A stretch of 64,000 nucleotides of DNA from Ascaphus truei (GCA_036426205.1 WSYH01000269.1:1-64000); one strand, 5' to 3'. Shown: positions 24,209 through 34,250, numbered from the stretch's first letter. Made by a program: numbers and translations. The notes: generated by a model not told the origin, from the letters alone.

Positions 24209-24447
24209 TGTTGCGAGTAGAAAGAAATACAAACACAAGAATGTATATTCGATGTTTAGTCGCTGTGTATTCAATGTGCAGTGAATCTACAAAATGGATG
24301 GTGTATTTATACGGTAATGACTCACATTAGAGTACGCCCACTTTCAACACCTGTACCTCGGCGCCATGCATAAAAGGTTACACACTTTGCATAGCCCACC
24401 ACTCGAACTTGAACTCTTCCAGATACTGCATTGTGCCAGCTGCTTCC
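24209..24447. promoter_or_regulatory. Bidirectional promoter between transposase and BEN-like gene
   Basis: The 239 bp between divergent start codons contain TATAAATA on the minus strand (24304-24311) for the transposase and CATAAAAGG on the plus strand (24369-24377) for the BEN-like gene. An AP-1-like TGAGTCAT (24317-24324, minus) lies between. Divergent TATA boxes fit two oppositely transcribed genes. Activity is inferred. Confidence 0.65.
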
Positions 24448-25374
24448 ATGGAGCAAACCCGATTCTACGGACGCAGGAACCCACTCGCCTCTGCCGTGCC
24501 TGTCATGCAGAAAAAGCAAAAGGCGGTTGCCGTTTCCACGCCAAGGCAAAAGCGACAGGCTAAGGCCAATAAAGAAAACCTTCTGCTGACCCCAAAGGCT
24601 AAGGGTTTTCATAGACGTCAGCCTTATTATGTCAAGAAGATATACGGTGATGTACTCTCGACGCAAAACGATTGGCAGCCAACCCATCGAATCCGCAGAC
24701 CACTTCCTCACATACGCTTCGACGACTCTGCCGCCGCTGTCCCGGAAATCTTCAGCCAGTCTTCTCCACCCCTCATCCTCGACGCTGTCGCCGCCCTCCC
24801 AGAAACCCACAGGCCATCTTCTCCGGTTCTATCCGATGACGCTGCCGCCTCTGTAATCCACGGGTCACTTTCTCCTTTGCTCTTAGACGACTCTGCTTCT
24901 CGCCCGGAAATCCAAAGGTCACTTTCTCCATCCTTCTTCGACGACGCTGCCGCTTCTCCTCTACCAGATATCCACAGGTCACCTCCTCCACCCTTCTTCG
25001 ATGTCGCTGCCGCTTCTCTCCATGGAACCCCCATCTCATCCTCCGTTGCACCCATCCACCCAGATGTCCACACGCCATGCACAAGAAGCAGCTCGTTAGA
25101 CCGGATGCTGAATGGGATAAGTGTGGATCTCCCCGGGAACTTTATTGTGCTAGCAAAGATAGATCTACTTCTGGAGACCATGTTAAATGTGGAGCAACGG
25201 ATGCTACATATGGATCAACGGATGATATATATGGATCAACGGATGCTAGATATGGATCAACAGATGGATCGACGGATGGAGAAGATAGAGGCTGACATAG
25301 CGGGTATACATTGTTTGCTCGGTGTTAATGCCCCTGTTTCCCCGACGCCGGAGCAGGGGGTGACGTGGTTGTAA
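24448..25374 (+). CDS. Coiled-coil protein with KEN-like box and SP repeats (BEN-like gene, first part)
   Basis: 308 residues from the ATG at 24448, in good context (TTCCATGG) and 72 bp after a TATA box; the longer frame starts at a TTG and is less likely. Residues 18-50 are basic and contain NKENLLLTPKAK, which resembles a KEN degradation box. About residues 87-200 are six imperfect repeats of some 20 residues, pattern DDAAAS-PEIHRSLSP, rich in SP/TP sites that proline-directed kinases could use. Near the C-terminus a run of heptads (QRMLHMD, QRMIYMD, QRMLDMD) predicts a coiled coil for oligomerisation. The frame ends at 25374, but the -1 frame continues as coding-like sequence (NGSIDPLPSPSASPPPEDVV) to 25457. 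One frameshift may therefore separate this from the next ORF. Function unknown; nuclear DNA-binding partner inferred. Confidence 0.6.
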   Translation: MEQTRFYGRRNPLASAVPVMQKKQKAVAVSTPRQKRQAKANKENLLLTPKAKGFHRRQPYYVKKIYGDVLSTQNDWQPTHRIRRPLPHIRFDDSAAAVPEIFSQSSPPLILDAVAALPETHRPSSPVLSDDAAASVIHGSLSPLLLDDSASRPEIQRSLSPSFFDDAAASPLPDIHRSPPPPFFDVAAASLHGTPISSSVAPIHPDVHTPCTRSSSLDRMLNGISVDLPGNFIVLAKIDLLLETMLNVEQRMLHMDQRMIYMDQRMLDMDQQMDRRMEKIEADIAGIHCLLGVNAPVSPTPEQGVTWL

Positions 25375-25460
25375 TGAATGGGAGCATCGACCCCCTTCCA
25401 TCACCAAGCGCATCCCCTCCACCAGAAGATGTAGTGTATATGTATGCCATTGAGTAAGAC

Positions 25461-25937
25461 ATGACAACCCCTTCAAGACCCCACCAAGAGACAACACGGC
25501 GACCAAGACCGGAGAAAAGCCTCCTCCCAGACAACCTACCATCGTCCGTCGCCTCAAGCACAACCGCTCGCAGAAGACCTACATTCGCTCGCATCGATAC
25601 GGTGCCCGACATCACCCTGCGCGATCTGCCATCGGCGCTCAGGGAGAAGTATAGGGAGATGAGTGCTGGTGCACCCCACAAGTATGCCTTGTTACTTTTT
25701 AAGCACCATGTTCCCTACTCGTTGTACTGCGACTGGGCCTTCAAAGTGAACTACGATGGAAATCTCGTAAAAAAGGTGCTTCCTGACAATTTAAGAAAGA
25801 ACATTCTGGATGAAATGCGGCGCTTTTATCCAATTACAGATCCTGTAATGAAAGGCGTTCGAGACTGCATTAATGGCGTTTTGCGCCATGCAAGGAATCG
25901 GCCATGGACGGACAATGTGGTGGACTTTCTGGTTTAA
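25461..25937 (+). CDS. BEN-domain-like protein (second part)
   Basis: 158 residues. The first 60 are basic and disordered. From about residue 75 the pattern ALLLFKHHVPY, a glycine turn, KKVLPDNLRKNILDEMRRF, YP and GVRDCINGVLRHARN matches my memory of the BEN domain: a leading L-x-x-LF helix, then K-x-LDP-x-x-x-x-x-I, then W/V-x-x-CI-x-x-IN-x-x-x-R. BEN domains bind DNA or chromatin. An in-frame TAA (25455-25457) precedes it, so it either starts at 25461 or is the end of one gene with the preceding coiled-coil ORF, broken by small indels. AATAAA lies at 26011-26016, 74 bp after the stop. It could instead be another helical DNA-binding fold. Confidence 0.6.
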   Translation: MTTPSRPHQETTRRPRPEKSLLPDNLPSSVASSTTARRRPTFARIDTVPDITLRDLPSALREKYREMSAGAPHKYALLLFKHHVPYSLYCDWAFKVNYDGNLVKKVLPDNLRKNILDEMRRFYPITDPVMKGVRDCINGVLRHARNRPWTDNVVDFLV

Positions 25938-26078
25938 TCACGGGAACTGTAAGACCATACTGTTGTGCTGTACTGTACAGTACATGTTTTGACCTGCTGA
26001 ACTTACTGTAAATAAAGGAGATGTTTTGACCTGCTGTACTGTATTTAACTTACTGTTTTAACTTGCTGTACACACACA

Positions 26079-26189
26079 CAGGACCTGCACAATTCCAGTC
26101 CCTGAGGGCCGCAAACAGGCACGGTTTTCAAGGTTGTCCTGAAAACCGGGCCTGTCTGCTGCCCTCGAGGACTGTACTGGTGCAGACTG
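26079..26189. mobile_element. Short hAT-type MITE
   Basis: Begins CAGGACCTGCACAATTCCAGT and ends with a diverged inverted partner, ...ACTGTACTGGTGCAGACTG. It is a shorter relative of the MITE at 33257. No clear 8-bp target duplication remains. Confidence 0.6.
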
Positions 26190-26834
26190 TTTTGCACACC
26201 ATCCCACTGTATATGTTTTGACTTTAATAAAGGAGATGTTGCGTTTTGTATATTTTATTAATAAAGAATTTGTTTTTAAAACATGTGACTGTAAACCATA
26301 CTGACTGACTGTAAATGTTTTTACTTTCTATACATAAATGTTTTCACTAATGTAGTAGTAAACCATACACCTGTTGATGTTTTGAATTGCTGTGCACTTA
26401 AAATGTTTCTATATTGTACAGTATTTGTAAATAAATGTTTTTGTACTTACTCCACCAATAAAAGAACATGTTGATTTGTTTTACATTGTTCCATTGGCTC
26501 CTTTGCTACTGTAACAAAATACAGTGTTTCTAGTATGTACACTACTGTCCAGGCACACTGTACAGTATACTGTAGGCATGCTCAGTACAAGAGTATTAAA
26601 ACATATAGAAGACACATACAGTACTGTACTGTACTGTATGTACTTGCACTATATAGAAGACACATACTGTATGTACAGTACTGTAATACATGTAGAATAA
26701 ATGCATAGTTTTTATTTTTTTCGGGATTATTACACAGTATACTGTTTATAAAAAAGTATTGTATACTGTACGGCCGGAAAACATCAGCATAGTGTACATC
26801 AGCCACTAAACTGTAGACTCCGGTACGTGGGTTT

Positions 26835-27827
26835 TTAAATCCGATTCAGCAATGTGCAGGCATTGTTACACAAAGCGATATTATCCATCGAAATCCCTCC
26901 ATTAGCCGTTTTCTTTTCTGAGGAAAAACAAAAAGAAAAGTTTTACTGTAATGGTTTAAAGAAGTTCCCAGCCAGTCCCACCAATAATTTTCTCGGGGGG
27001 GCGTCTCCTGTTCACATGCGCACGCGCCTATCGTCGATGTAATGACACGCATACTGTATCCGTTTCAAGAAGGTTCCAATGCGCATGCGCCTAGCGTTTC
27101 ACCAATAGTTCAGTATCTGCAGTACAGTACTGTAGAAGCCTCTCAGCCAATAATATTGCTTACAGGAGAATCACTTGACTTTTGAATCGCACCGATATTG
27201 ATACTGTATTGTCAAAATAAAAAAAACACAGAAAATAATACGGCAGCAATACTCACCATAGAATTTCCCATTCAGCTGGCGCTGGCGCCGGTACACTGCC
27301 AGTCCAGCGTTCTTGATCATCCACGTCGATAGTTTGCAGCGGGACTTGTCCACCTGTAGTCAGCTGATGAGGCTGGAAATTGCTTAGGTACATGCAAGCT
27401 TGTTCAAAACTGCACGCGAAATCCGGCTCAGGCTCAGTGTTGTCACTGACAGTGGGACCGTTATTGGAAGCCGGTGCATTGCTTGGCAGCGACTGTCGTT
27501 TCTTAGTTGGTTTTAACATGACCCTTCGCCTTTTGCCGTCTGCATGATCAAAGATACAGGAAAAACCGGTGATACACACCAATACCCTCCAACAAATTGT
27601 GGCTCAATATGATAAAAACAGGGATCGCTACATAACCTTTTCCTTATTGCACGCTTCCACGTATGAGGAGCTGGCGAAAATTTGTAAAAGTCATAGTTTT
27701 CGATAAAATACTGATACATTTGCACAACTGTTGCCATCTTATCATCTGTTGCATTATTTGCGGCCCATATCAAATACGCGTAACTTCTGTCGGGTTTTTG
27801 GAAAGCGGGCTGCACTTGAACACTCAT
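26835..27827 (-). CDS. Forkhead-like winged-helix protein in the transposon
   Basis: Exon 1 (27257-27827) starts at an ATG in strong context (CCGCCCGCCATGAG). Residues 11-85 look like a forkhead DNA-binding domain: helix 1 KPDRSYAYLIWAA, helix 2 around VVQMYQYFIENYDFY, recognition-helix segment HTWKRAIRKRL in place of W-x-x-SIRHNLS, and wing GGYWCV in place of G-x-YW. It then changes frame near 27560-27580: the continuation (DGKRRRVMLKPTKKRQ, then an acidic, proline-rich tail with TEPEPDF) is in another frame, so there is one small indel. The exon ends at TATG|GTGAGT; a strong acceptor (TTTTTCCTCAG) at 26918 opens a last exon, giving a stop at or soon after the junction. AATAAA is at 26711-26716 on this strand. 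It lies between the ends of the 9.4-kb transposon. Its role, such as promoter binding, is unknown. Confidence 0.7.
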
Positions 27828-28016
27828 GGCGGGCGGCGGGTCTCTGGAGAATACTGTAACCGAAACTGGTCTTTGTCTTTCTTTAATATGAAAAGCCTAA
27901 ATTGATACATTTTTGAAACCTCTTCCTTCAGTCTCAAGGCCAAGTTACAATAGCACACTGTGGTATCTTTTTTAAACGAAACACCTGCAAGTCGACACAT
28001 TACTGAAGCGCATGCG

Positions 28017-28239
28017 CATTACAATTCATGAATATCTGCCATCTGGTGGACACGCGAAGAATTGCAACCTATTAAATCCGAACCATTCTCAATAAACGCA
28101 TCAACCGCGCGTCAACCGCACATGACCCGTGGCTGAGAACGCAAAATGAATGCGGCACGCTCCATGTGAAGTGCGTCGCATTCCAGGAAAAAGCCAGGGA
28201 AAAACCGGCGATGTGTTAGACTCAGATGTGCCGCAGCAG
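28017..28239. repeat. Right terminal region of E2
   Basis: Upstream of the forkhead-like gene and ending in the right TIR. On the complement it matches the MITE at 21134 through GGATTTAATAGG, CTTCGCGTGTCCACCAGATGG and ATTCATGAATTGTAATGC. This ties the forkhead gene's 5' flank to the transposon family. Confidence 0.7.
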
Positions 28240-28888
28240 TACAGTACACAGTAAAAACAGTGGGAAAAAATAAGACACGGTTACCGCACTTACTCCGCTG
28301 GCGTCTTCACCCAGTTGGTACCGCGCTCAAGGATATGCGCTGTTGACGCGGTTTGCTTCGGATCGTTGTTCTGGTAGAAACGGTGACCATCCGGGAACTC
28401 ACGTGTGATTTATTCCACAATCTCAGTTACAATTTTCTCTTGGAAGAAAGCTTTATTCATGATTCCTATAACAAGAAAAGAAAAGTGCTCAAAAAACTGC
28501 ACACTAGTACAGTACAGTGCGTAAGGCAAAAGCGTGTGACATACATTTTACTGTACCTTCAAAGATGACGATGCATCCTGGTCCACGCCTAGAGATGGCA
28601 CCCCACACATGCATCTTCACTGGGTGTTTTGGACGCGGCTTTATAGATATGCGACCATTTTTGTGGAATGCAAAGGTGGCAAATATCTCCAGCGAAACAG
28701 TAGACTCATCAGTGAAGATGCAATCCTGGAAAGTTCCTCCACTGTCGATCCATGCCTAGACCTGGACCACTCTCTTGACTTTGTTAACGTCCCTTATCAT
28801 AGGGTACGCTCTGTAATGACAAGGAATTAATAATTTTAGAAGTACAGTACAGTTTCTTAAACAACACCTTTACCTCCTGTACTGTCCA
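28240..28888 (-). pseudogene. Outer transposon E1, right part: transposase exons 4 and 3
   Basis: Resumes E1 exactly where it was cut at 18795, in intron 4. Exon 4 (28294-28465, 172 nt, in frame but with one TAA) has FYQNNDPKQTA. Exon 3 (28557-28810, 254 nt, the same length as in E2) has FTDESTV and [12 protein letters not shown] plus one TAG. Splice sites match E2. Exons 2 and 1 and the right end are missing: E1 similarity ends near 28888 in intron 2, where unrelated repeat DNA begins. Confidence 0.85.
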
Positions 28889-29103
28889 GAAAACCCGTTA
28901 CATGTGGATAATATTAATTTTGCCCATTTCTGTATTGTATGTGTTAGGGGGCGGGGGAGGGGATGTGTGTTGTATATTGCTATGTTTATTGGGGGCAATT
29001 GTCCCCAATAAACATGCTATTTGCCTTAACCCCTTCATTGCCTTAGCGGATAGCCGCTAAGGTAATGAAGCTGCTTTAATGTGTTTTTATTAATAGTGTG
29101 CGG

Positions 29104-29500
29104 GAGCAGGGGGTCCCCTGAGCTGAACCGCATTGATTTCTGCCTCAGAGACCCCCTCTTTCCCAAGTTACAGTCCCCAGTTTGGGGCATCGATGCCAGT
29201 GTAGTCACCATCTTTATAGCGTCCACGTCGCATCTTGGACGCTATAAAGATGGCGGCGACACTGGCCTCCGATGCCCCAAACCGCATTGGTTTCAGCCCT
29301 GGGGACCCCCTACTTCAGGAGATACAGGCCCCGTTATGGGGTGCCGGTATCCCCTGCAGAATTAAAAGTCCCGACACGTGACGCGGAAACTTTAAAAGTG
29401 CAGGGGATACCGGCACCCCATAACGGGCCCTGTATCTACTGAAGTAGGGGGTCCCCGGACCTGAAACCAATGCGGTTCAGCTCCGGAGACCCCCTGCTCA
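29104..29500. mobile_element. Foldback element
   Basis: Begins GAGCAGGGGGTCCC... with CTGAACCGCATTG, and ends CAATGCGGTTCAG...GACCCCCTGCTC. The internal halves are also inverted around GGGGTGCCGGTATCCCC. The same family is at 30110-30370 and 49780-49920. Non-coding. Confidence 0.75.
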
Positions 29501-30109
29501 TGTAAACTATTATTCAAATGTATATTGTTAATGCACGATCGCCTGTAACAGCTTTGCATGGAGATGCAGAATCTCCATGCAAATGTTACAGGCAGCTTTT
29601 TTTTTCTAGCAGCTTTCGCACGTGAAGTTTCAGTGCACTAGCAGAGGGAAAAAAACATTGCACGCATAATAAGCCAGTTTTTGACACGTTCGATAAAAAA
29701 TGGGCTCAAGGCCTTAGTGAATCGCGCCTCCGGCTTCACTTTTTATCGGACGTGCAATTTTTTTTCAGCCTGGCGCAAAAGGTCACTGCTTAGTGCATAG
29801 CCCCCTACGCACTTTATTCTAGTAGCCTAGATAAAATGTCCGCCAAATCGTACGATTTGGCATGACCCTACCTCACGGTCTGACATTTGTGTTATCACGG
29901 TAATCCGAACGAATTTAGAAGGATTACCGCAAGTCAGAAACCATGAAGTAGGAAAATGCCAATACCGCTCGGATAGCTGTGACTTTATCTCAGCCTCTCT
30001 CTAAATTCTACCGCTGCGATCTCCCCACAGTCAGTAAGAGCTGCACAGAGAGCTGCTTCTCCCTGCAAAGATCTTACAGGGGATCGCACTGTTTTTATTT
30101 AAATAACGG

Positions 30110-30370
30110 AGTATTGTAGCAAGGGGTCTCCGGAGCAGAACCACATTAATTTCAGTCTTTGGGACCCCCTGCTTCCTGAGATACAGACCCCGGAATGGGG
30201 TGCCGGTATCTCCTGTGTGTTTAAATGTCCCGGTCACGTGACGCAGGAGATATAAACAATGCAGGGAGATACCGGCACCCCATACCGGTGGGGCCTGTAA
30301 CTCAGAAGCAGGGGGTCCTCGTAACTGAAATGCAAGCGGTTCTGCTTCGGAGACCCCCTGCTTCAATAAT
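30110..30370. mobile_element. Foldback element, same family as 29104
   Basis: Inverted GGGGTCTCCGGAGCAGAACC and GGTTCTGCTTCGGAGACCCC ends with the conserved ATACCGGCACCCCAT core. The flanking TTGTCTTAGCGGCTAGCTGCTA hairpin (30400-30440) recurs near 29035 and 49300. Confidence 0.7.
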
Positions 30371-30440
30371 GTGTTATTAAAATAAAATACAAACAGCTTC
30401 ATTGTCTTAGCGGCTAGCTGCTATGGCAATGAAGGGGTTA

Positions 30441-31170
30441 AACCTGAGTACCTGGTTTCTTGGGTGTGGGGGAAGGGGGTAGTTAGGCCTACCGTGAAGG
30501 TTGCGGGAGGAGTTGACCCTTTCACTGCCATAGGTGAAGGGCCTAACCCCTTCCACTACCCACCAGAGAGGCCTAACCACCCACCCGCGGAAACTACACC
30601 TTCACCCACCCACTCTTCCCCCAGAGACATTAAAATACAACAACCCTACTACCCTCTCCCCAACACATACATTGATTGAGCAAAGCAAGGAGGTAAAATA
30701 AATTGCAATTTATTTCAGGAAAAGACATATACACAATGTAACACAATTTACAGGGTTAACATACTTACTGGGAACAGGGCTAACGAATAAATCTATCCTT
30801 AGAACGAAATTCACAAAAATGACTTCTGTAGGAGCCTTTTCCAATGACCGGTAGGTACTCACGAAAGTCCTGGAACGGATTTCGGCATGCAATGCCAGAC
30901 GCGACCACTACGTTTTTCAGAAGTGGAATTTAGAAGAATTCTTGAGTCAAAATCTTGAAAGCCGACTCGCGTCTATTCAGTACATAGCATTTTAAATTTC
31001 CCTCTGTTGGTTTGGCACTTGGAATCTCCGCTTCTCATTGGCTGCAAGGTTTCTTATGGGTTCAACGTCCAATTCACAAGCCTCTACAGCCTATCAAAGC
31101 ATGGGAATTCTCCTGCCAGTCAATCACCGATTAGCCGGTATTGTAAAGCTGGGATGGCACATTTTCAGTC
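30441..31170. other. No gene seen
   Basis: Low-information DNA between the foldback family and the hAT element. ORFs are short and without motifs. Confidence 0.5.
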
Positions 31171-31317
31171 TGGAAAGGCAGAACCATCTTAACAACATTA
31201 GGGCCCCCCGGGCAAAGCAGTGCACGGGGCCCTGCCTACACTGTCGCTCCCAGCCTCCAACGCGCTCACTAGCAGCAGCAGGCACCGGAAGTGTTGCACT
31301 GCTAGGTTGCGAGCGGT

Positions 31318-31456
31318 TGTGGCGCAAGCTGGGTGCCGGGCGGGCGGAGAGTGAGCGGAGCCAGGGTGCCGGGTTGGGGGTGAGCGAACGGAGCCGGGGA
31401 GCCAGGCGGGGGGTGAGCAATCGGAGCCGTGGAGCCGGGCGGGGGGAGAGCGAGTA
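31318..31456. repeat. GC-rich minisatellite
   Basis: About four units of roughly 35 bp around GTGAGCGAACGGAGCCGGGG. The R/S/P-rich ORFs in both strands here are artefacts of the repeat. Confidence 0.75.
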
Positions 31457-31537
31457 GGGCTGCCAGGTGGCTTGTCCAAAAATACTGGACACAATGGTGA
31501 AAGGTGCGACGCGCGAGAATCGTTGGTGGGGAAGAAT

Positions 31538-31771
31538 GTTATTTATAAAGGACCTGACTTATGTAATTTGTTCTAAATTTCACTCCAAGTGTTCACCAAT
31601 TTGCACCAATTTATATTCTATTTCGCAAAAAATCTGGGGAGGAGTCTTGGGAGGGAGCGCCCTTCCGAGGATTGTTTTAGGAAATAGAATATGAAATAGT
31701 GCAAATTGGTGCATGATTGGAGTTAAATTTAGAACAAATGACGTAATGGTCAGATCATTTATACATAACTG
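31538..31771. repeat. Inverted repeat inside the hAT element
   Basis: GACTTATGTAATTTGTTCTAAATTTCACTCC with TTGCACCAATTTATATTCTA and their complements (31680-31771) enclose about 60 bp. A nested foldback. Confidence 0.7.
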
Positions 31772-32114
31772 ACCGGCAGTCATACTGTACATGGCGAGCA
31801 ATACTGATCTTACTGCTTTCCCACACGTTCCAAGATTGTTGCACACGCTCCTCATCCTCTCTCTCTCCCCCCTTGTCCTCTCACCCTCCCACCACCCTTT
31901 GTCCTCTCACCCCCCTTGTCCTCTCACCCCCTCCCTTCATCCTCTCTCACCCCCTCCCTTCATCCTCTGTTACCCCCATCCCTTCATCCTCTCACCCCCC
32001 CACCCCCTCCCTGTCATTATCCATACAGTAGCTTTCAAATTTAGACTTCAAAATCCAGCTTTAAATTGCATATTGAATCATGCCATTGAATAAGTAACCT
32101 GCTCTGCCTTCTTG

Positions 32115-32385
32115 GGGGTGATCTGTAAGTAAGGGTGCTGCAGAGATTGCAATGCTGCTGGGATGAGAGCTGAGATCTGTAAGTAAGAGTGCTGCAGAGA
32201 TTGCAATGCTGCTGGGATGAGGGCTGAGATCTGTAAGTAAGGGTGCTGCAGAGATTGCAATGCTGCTGTGATGAGGGCTGAGATCTGTAAGTAAGGGTGC
32301 TGCAGAGATTGCAATGCTGCTGTGATGATCTGTAAGTAAGGGTGCTGCAGAGATTGCAATGCTGCTGTGATGAGAGCTGAGTTAT
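32115..32385. repeat. 54-bp minisatellite
   Basis: Five units of GATCTGTAAGTAAGGGTGCT...ATTGCAATGCTGCTG; one unit is shortened. It produces an 18-residue repeat in a minus-strand frame, not a gene. Confidence 0.9.
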
Positions 32386-32517
32386 GGAGTCTTTCTGAGA
32401 ATTTACAATGGGGGTTATTTTTAATAAATCTTGAAAATGGGAAAACTGTTAGTATAGTAAAATAAAAGTGAAGGTGAGTGAGCAATTAAACAAAGTTGCC
32501 AGTACTGTATGTACTGT

Positions 32518-32715
32518 CACACCACACACACACACACACACACACTCTGAGACATTCACTCACTCACACTGAGGCACACACATACAGTATACAGGCAGGA
32601 CACAGACAGAAAGACAGACACATACACTCACACACAGATACACACTGAGACACACAGATAGACATACACACTCATATACAGACAGGACACAGATAGACAG
32701 ACACACACAGGATCA
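32518..32715. repeat. CA-rich simple repeat
   Basis: A (CA)n run at 32520-32545 followed by ACACAGATAGACA-type degenerate repeats. Confidence 0.85.
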
Positions 32716-33256
32716 CCTCTCTGCTGCATGCTTTTCCTCCGCTCTTTGGCCCCACCCCCCAGGCTCCTGCCACCTCCCGATTGGTTGCTACTGTGTAATT
32801 CAGCCAATCAGAAGCTGCCCAGCCCCCTAGCAGCAGCAGCCCTGCTCTATCCCATGTCCGGTATTATCTCTCATATATTGGTGGGCACGCATGGGCCGGG
32901 CGCATGGGGCCCCCCTATGCTGTGGGGCCCCCAGGCAACTGCCCAGTGCCCATACGTTAAGACGGCCCTGTGTAAAGGGGCATGCGCCAACCTGGCACCT
33001 CTGCCTCTTTGTATACTGAGCCCACCCGCTGCCCAGACTCCACAGAGTCTGGAATCTGGCAAATGGTGGCCGGATAGCACTGTGTTAGCCCAGGATATGG
33101 GTACTCAAGCAGAATTGCAGTACCCTTCCTGTTCTAACACCTTGGCATCCCTGAGGCTTTCAAGTCTGGACTCCGCACGGACCCAGAGGCACCAAGCTTG
33201 GTAGCCATCTGGTCCTTTGGAATCCAGGACTTGGAAATCCCACAGTTCATTTACAA

Positions 33257-33449
33257 CAGGCCTGCACAACTCCAGTCCTCGAGGGCCACAAACAGGCCAG
33301 GTTTTCAGGATATCCCTTCTTCAGCACAGCTGGCTCAATTAGTGGCTCAGTATGACTGAGCAACCAATTGAGCCAGCTGTGCTTAAGTAAGGATATCCTG
33401 AAAACCTGGCCTGTTTGCAGCTCTCGAGGACTGGAGATGTTCAGGCCTG
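33257..33449. mobile_element. hAT-type MITE with 8-bp target duplication
   Basis: CAGGCCTGCACAACTCCAGTC at the left, inverted ...GACTGGAGATGTTCAGGCCTG at the right. The inner CTCAATTAGTGGCTCAGT...GAGCAACCAATTGAG half-sites continue the palindrome. Flanks are ATTTACAA (33249-33256) and ATTTACAG (33450-33457). Confidence 0.85.
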
Positions 33450-33457
33450 ATTTACAG

Positions 33458-34250
33458 GTTATCAGTATATATATTATATTTTATATATTAAATATAACTT
33501 GTTTAATAAAATATACAGTGCCCTGTCTTTTGTGTGATGAAAGGTATAAGTTCCCATTCTGGTGTCAGGGATGGAGTGAGAGTATAAGTTACCAACACTC
33601 ACTAGCCTCATTCTTGGCGCACACGAGAAAATACAATTTAAAACTTTTCACACAAGAAATCATGCTCAGCATTATCACATTGCTGAAGCACCCCCTGAAC
33701 CCCTATACCAGTTTCAGGGTACCTGGGCTTGTATCTGGGTACCCATTCTAATACTAGGGACCCCCTTTGTGGTTGCAGGTATAGTTAACACCTTCATGCC
33801 CATTTACCTTGTGTGGAAGATGCTGCAGCAGGAATCCTGGCGGTGAGTCATCAAAGAATGTTTTCATCAGAGTCAACGTTTGACCGGAGTAATGTGCTTG
33901 GCTGTATCCGAGAATCTCACTCTAATCTCGGATCCAACTTTTGGGGTATCCCTTAACTCTGGAACCCTGATACATAGACATCCTGTAAAGACTTTCTCCG
34001 GCAAACCCACCCTGAAACTTACAGCCTAGAAATCTCCCGGTACTAGCATCCCAGGAAAGGCACAAGACAAAAAAATCTTTAATGTCGCATCATTTGCGCA
34101 CAGTCTCAGTAATGCATTTCTGACATCGGGGTCCAAGAGCTGACACTCTAGGACCCCAACACATGGGTCAGGGATAACCAAGTGGGCTTAACCTTTTTTA
34201 GTGAGCCTGGTTAACCCCTTTAATCATTACATTCACATTACACTGGTTCA
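33458..34250. other. No gene recognised
   Basis: Probably the 3' part or flank of the minus-strand Gmr1-like element. I find no RT or RNase H motifs in it. Confidence 0.45.

Larger units (their letters stand above)
18796..28239. mobile_element. Inner 9.4-kb Tc1/mariner-type transposon with three genes (E2)
   Basis: Left end CAGTGGCGGCCGATCTCAG. Right end, on the complement, CTGCTGCGGCACATCTGAG. Ungapped, about 20 of 27 terminal bases match, forming imperfect inverted repeats. It is flanked by TA on both sides, and the empty site is known from the matching intron (22741-22760), so the insertion is precise. Contents: about 3.7 kb of non-coding left arm, a five-exon transposase (minus), a coiled-coil/BEN-like gene (plus) and a forkhead-like gene (minus). 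Tc1/mariner elements normally carry one intronless gene in 1.3-2.5 kb, so size and content are exceptional. Membership of the two extra genes rests on position between the ends and on a related MITE sharing the right end. Confidence 0.8.
31179..32970. mobile_element. Non-autonomous hAT-type element, 1.8 kb
   Basis: Left end CAGAACCATCTTAAC, right end (complement) CAGGGCCGTCTTAAC, each followed by a GGGCCC-rich stretch. It is flanked by TGGAAAGG (31171-31178) and TGTAAAGG (32971-32978), an 8-bp duplication with one mismatch, as expected of hAT. It encodes no transposase and carries minisatellites and another foldback inside. Confidence 0.75.

Noticed and set aside
24322..24810. Minus-strand 162-residue ORF opposite the coiled-coil gene
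   Set aside because: Shadow of the repeat-rich plus-strand gene; composition is biased and no motif is seen.
27536..27575. A 38-bp intron repairing the forkhead gene's frame
   Set aside because: GT and AG positions exist and the phase fits, but 38 bp is too short for vertebrate splicing; a small indel is simpler.
32078..32485. Minus-strand ORF with QSLQHPYLQIS repeats
   Set aside because: Arises from the 54-bp minisatellite.
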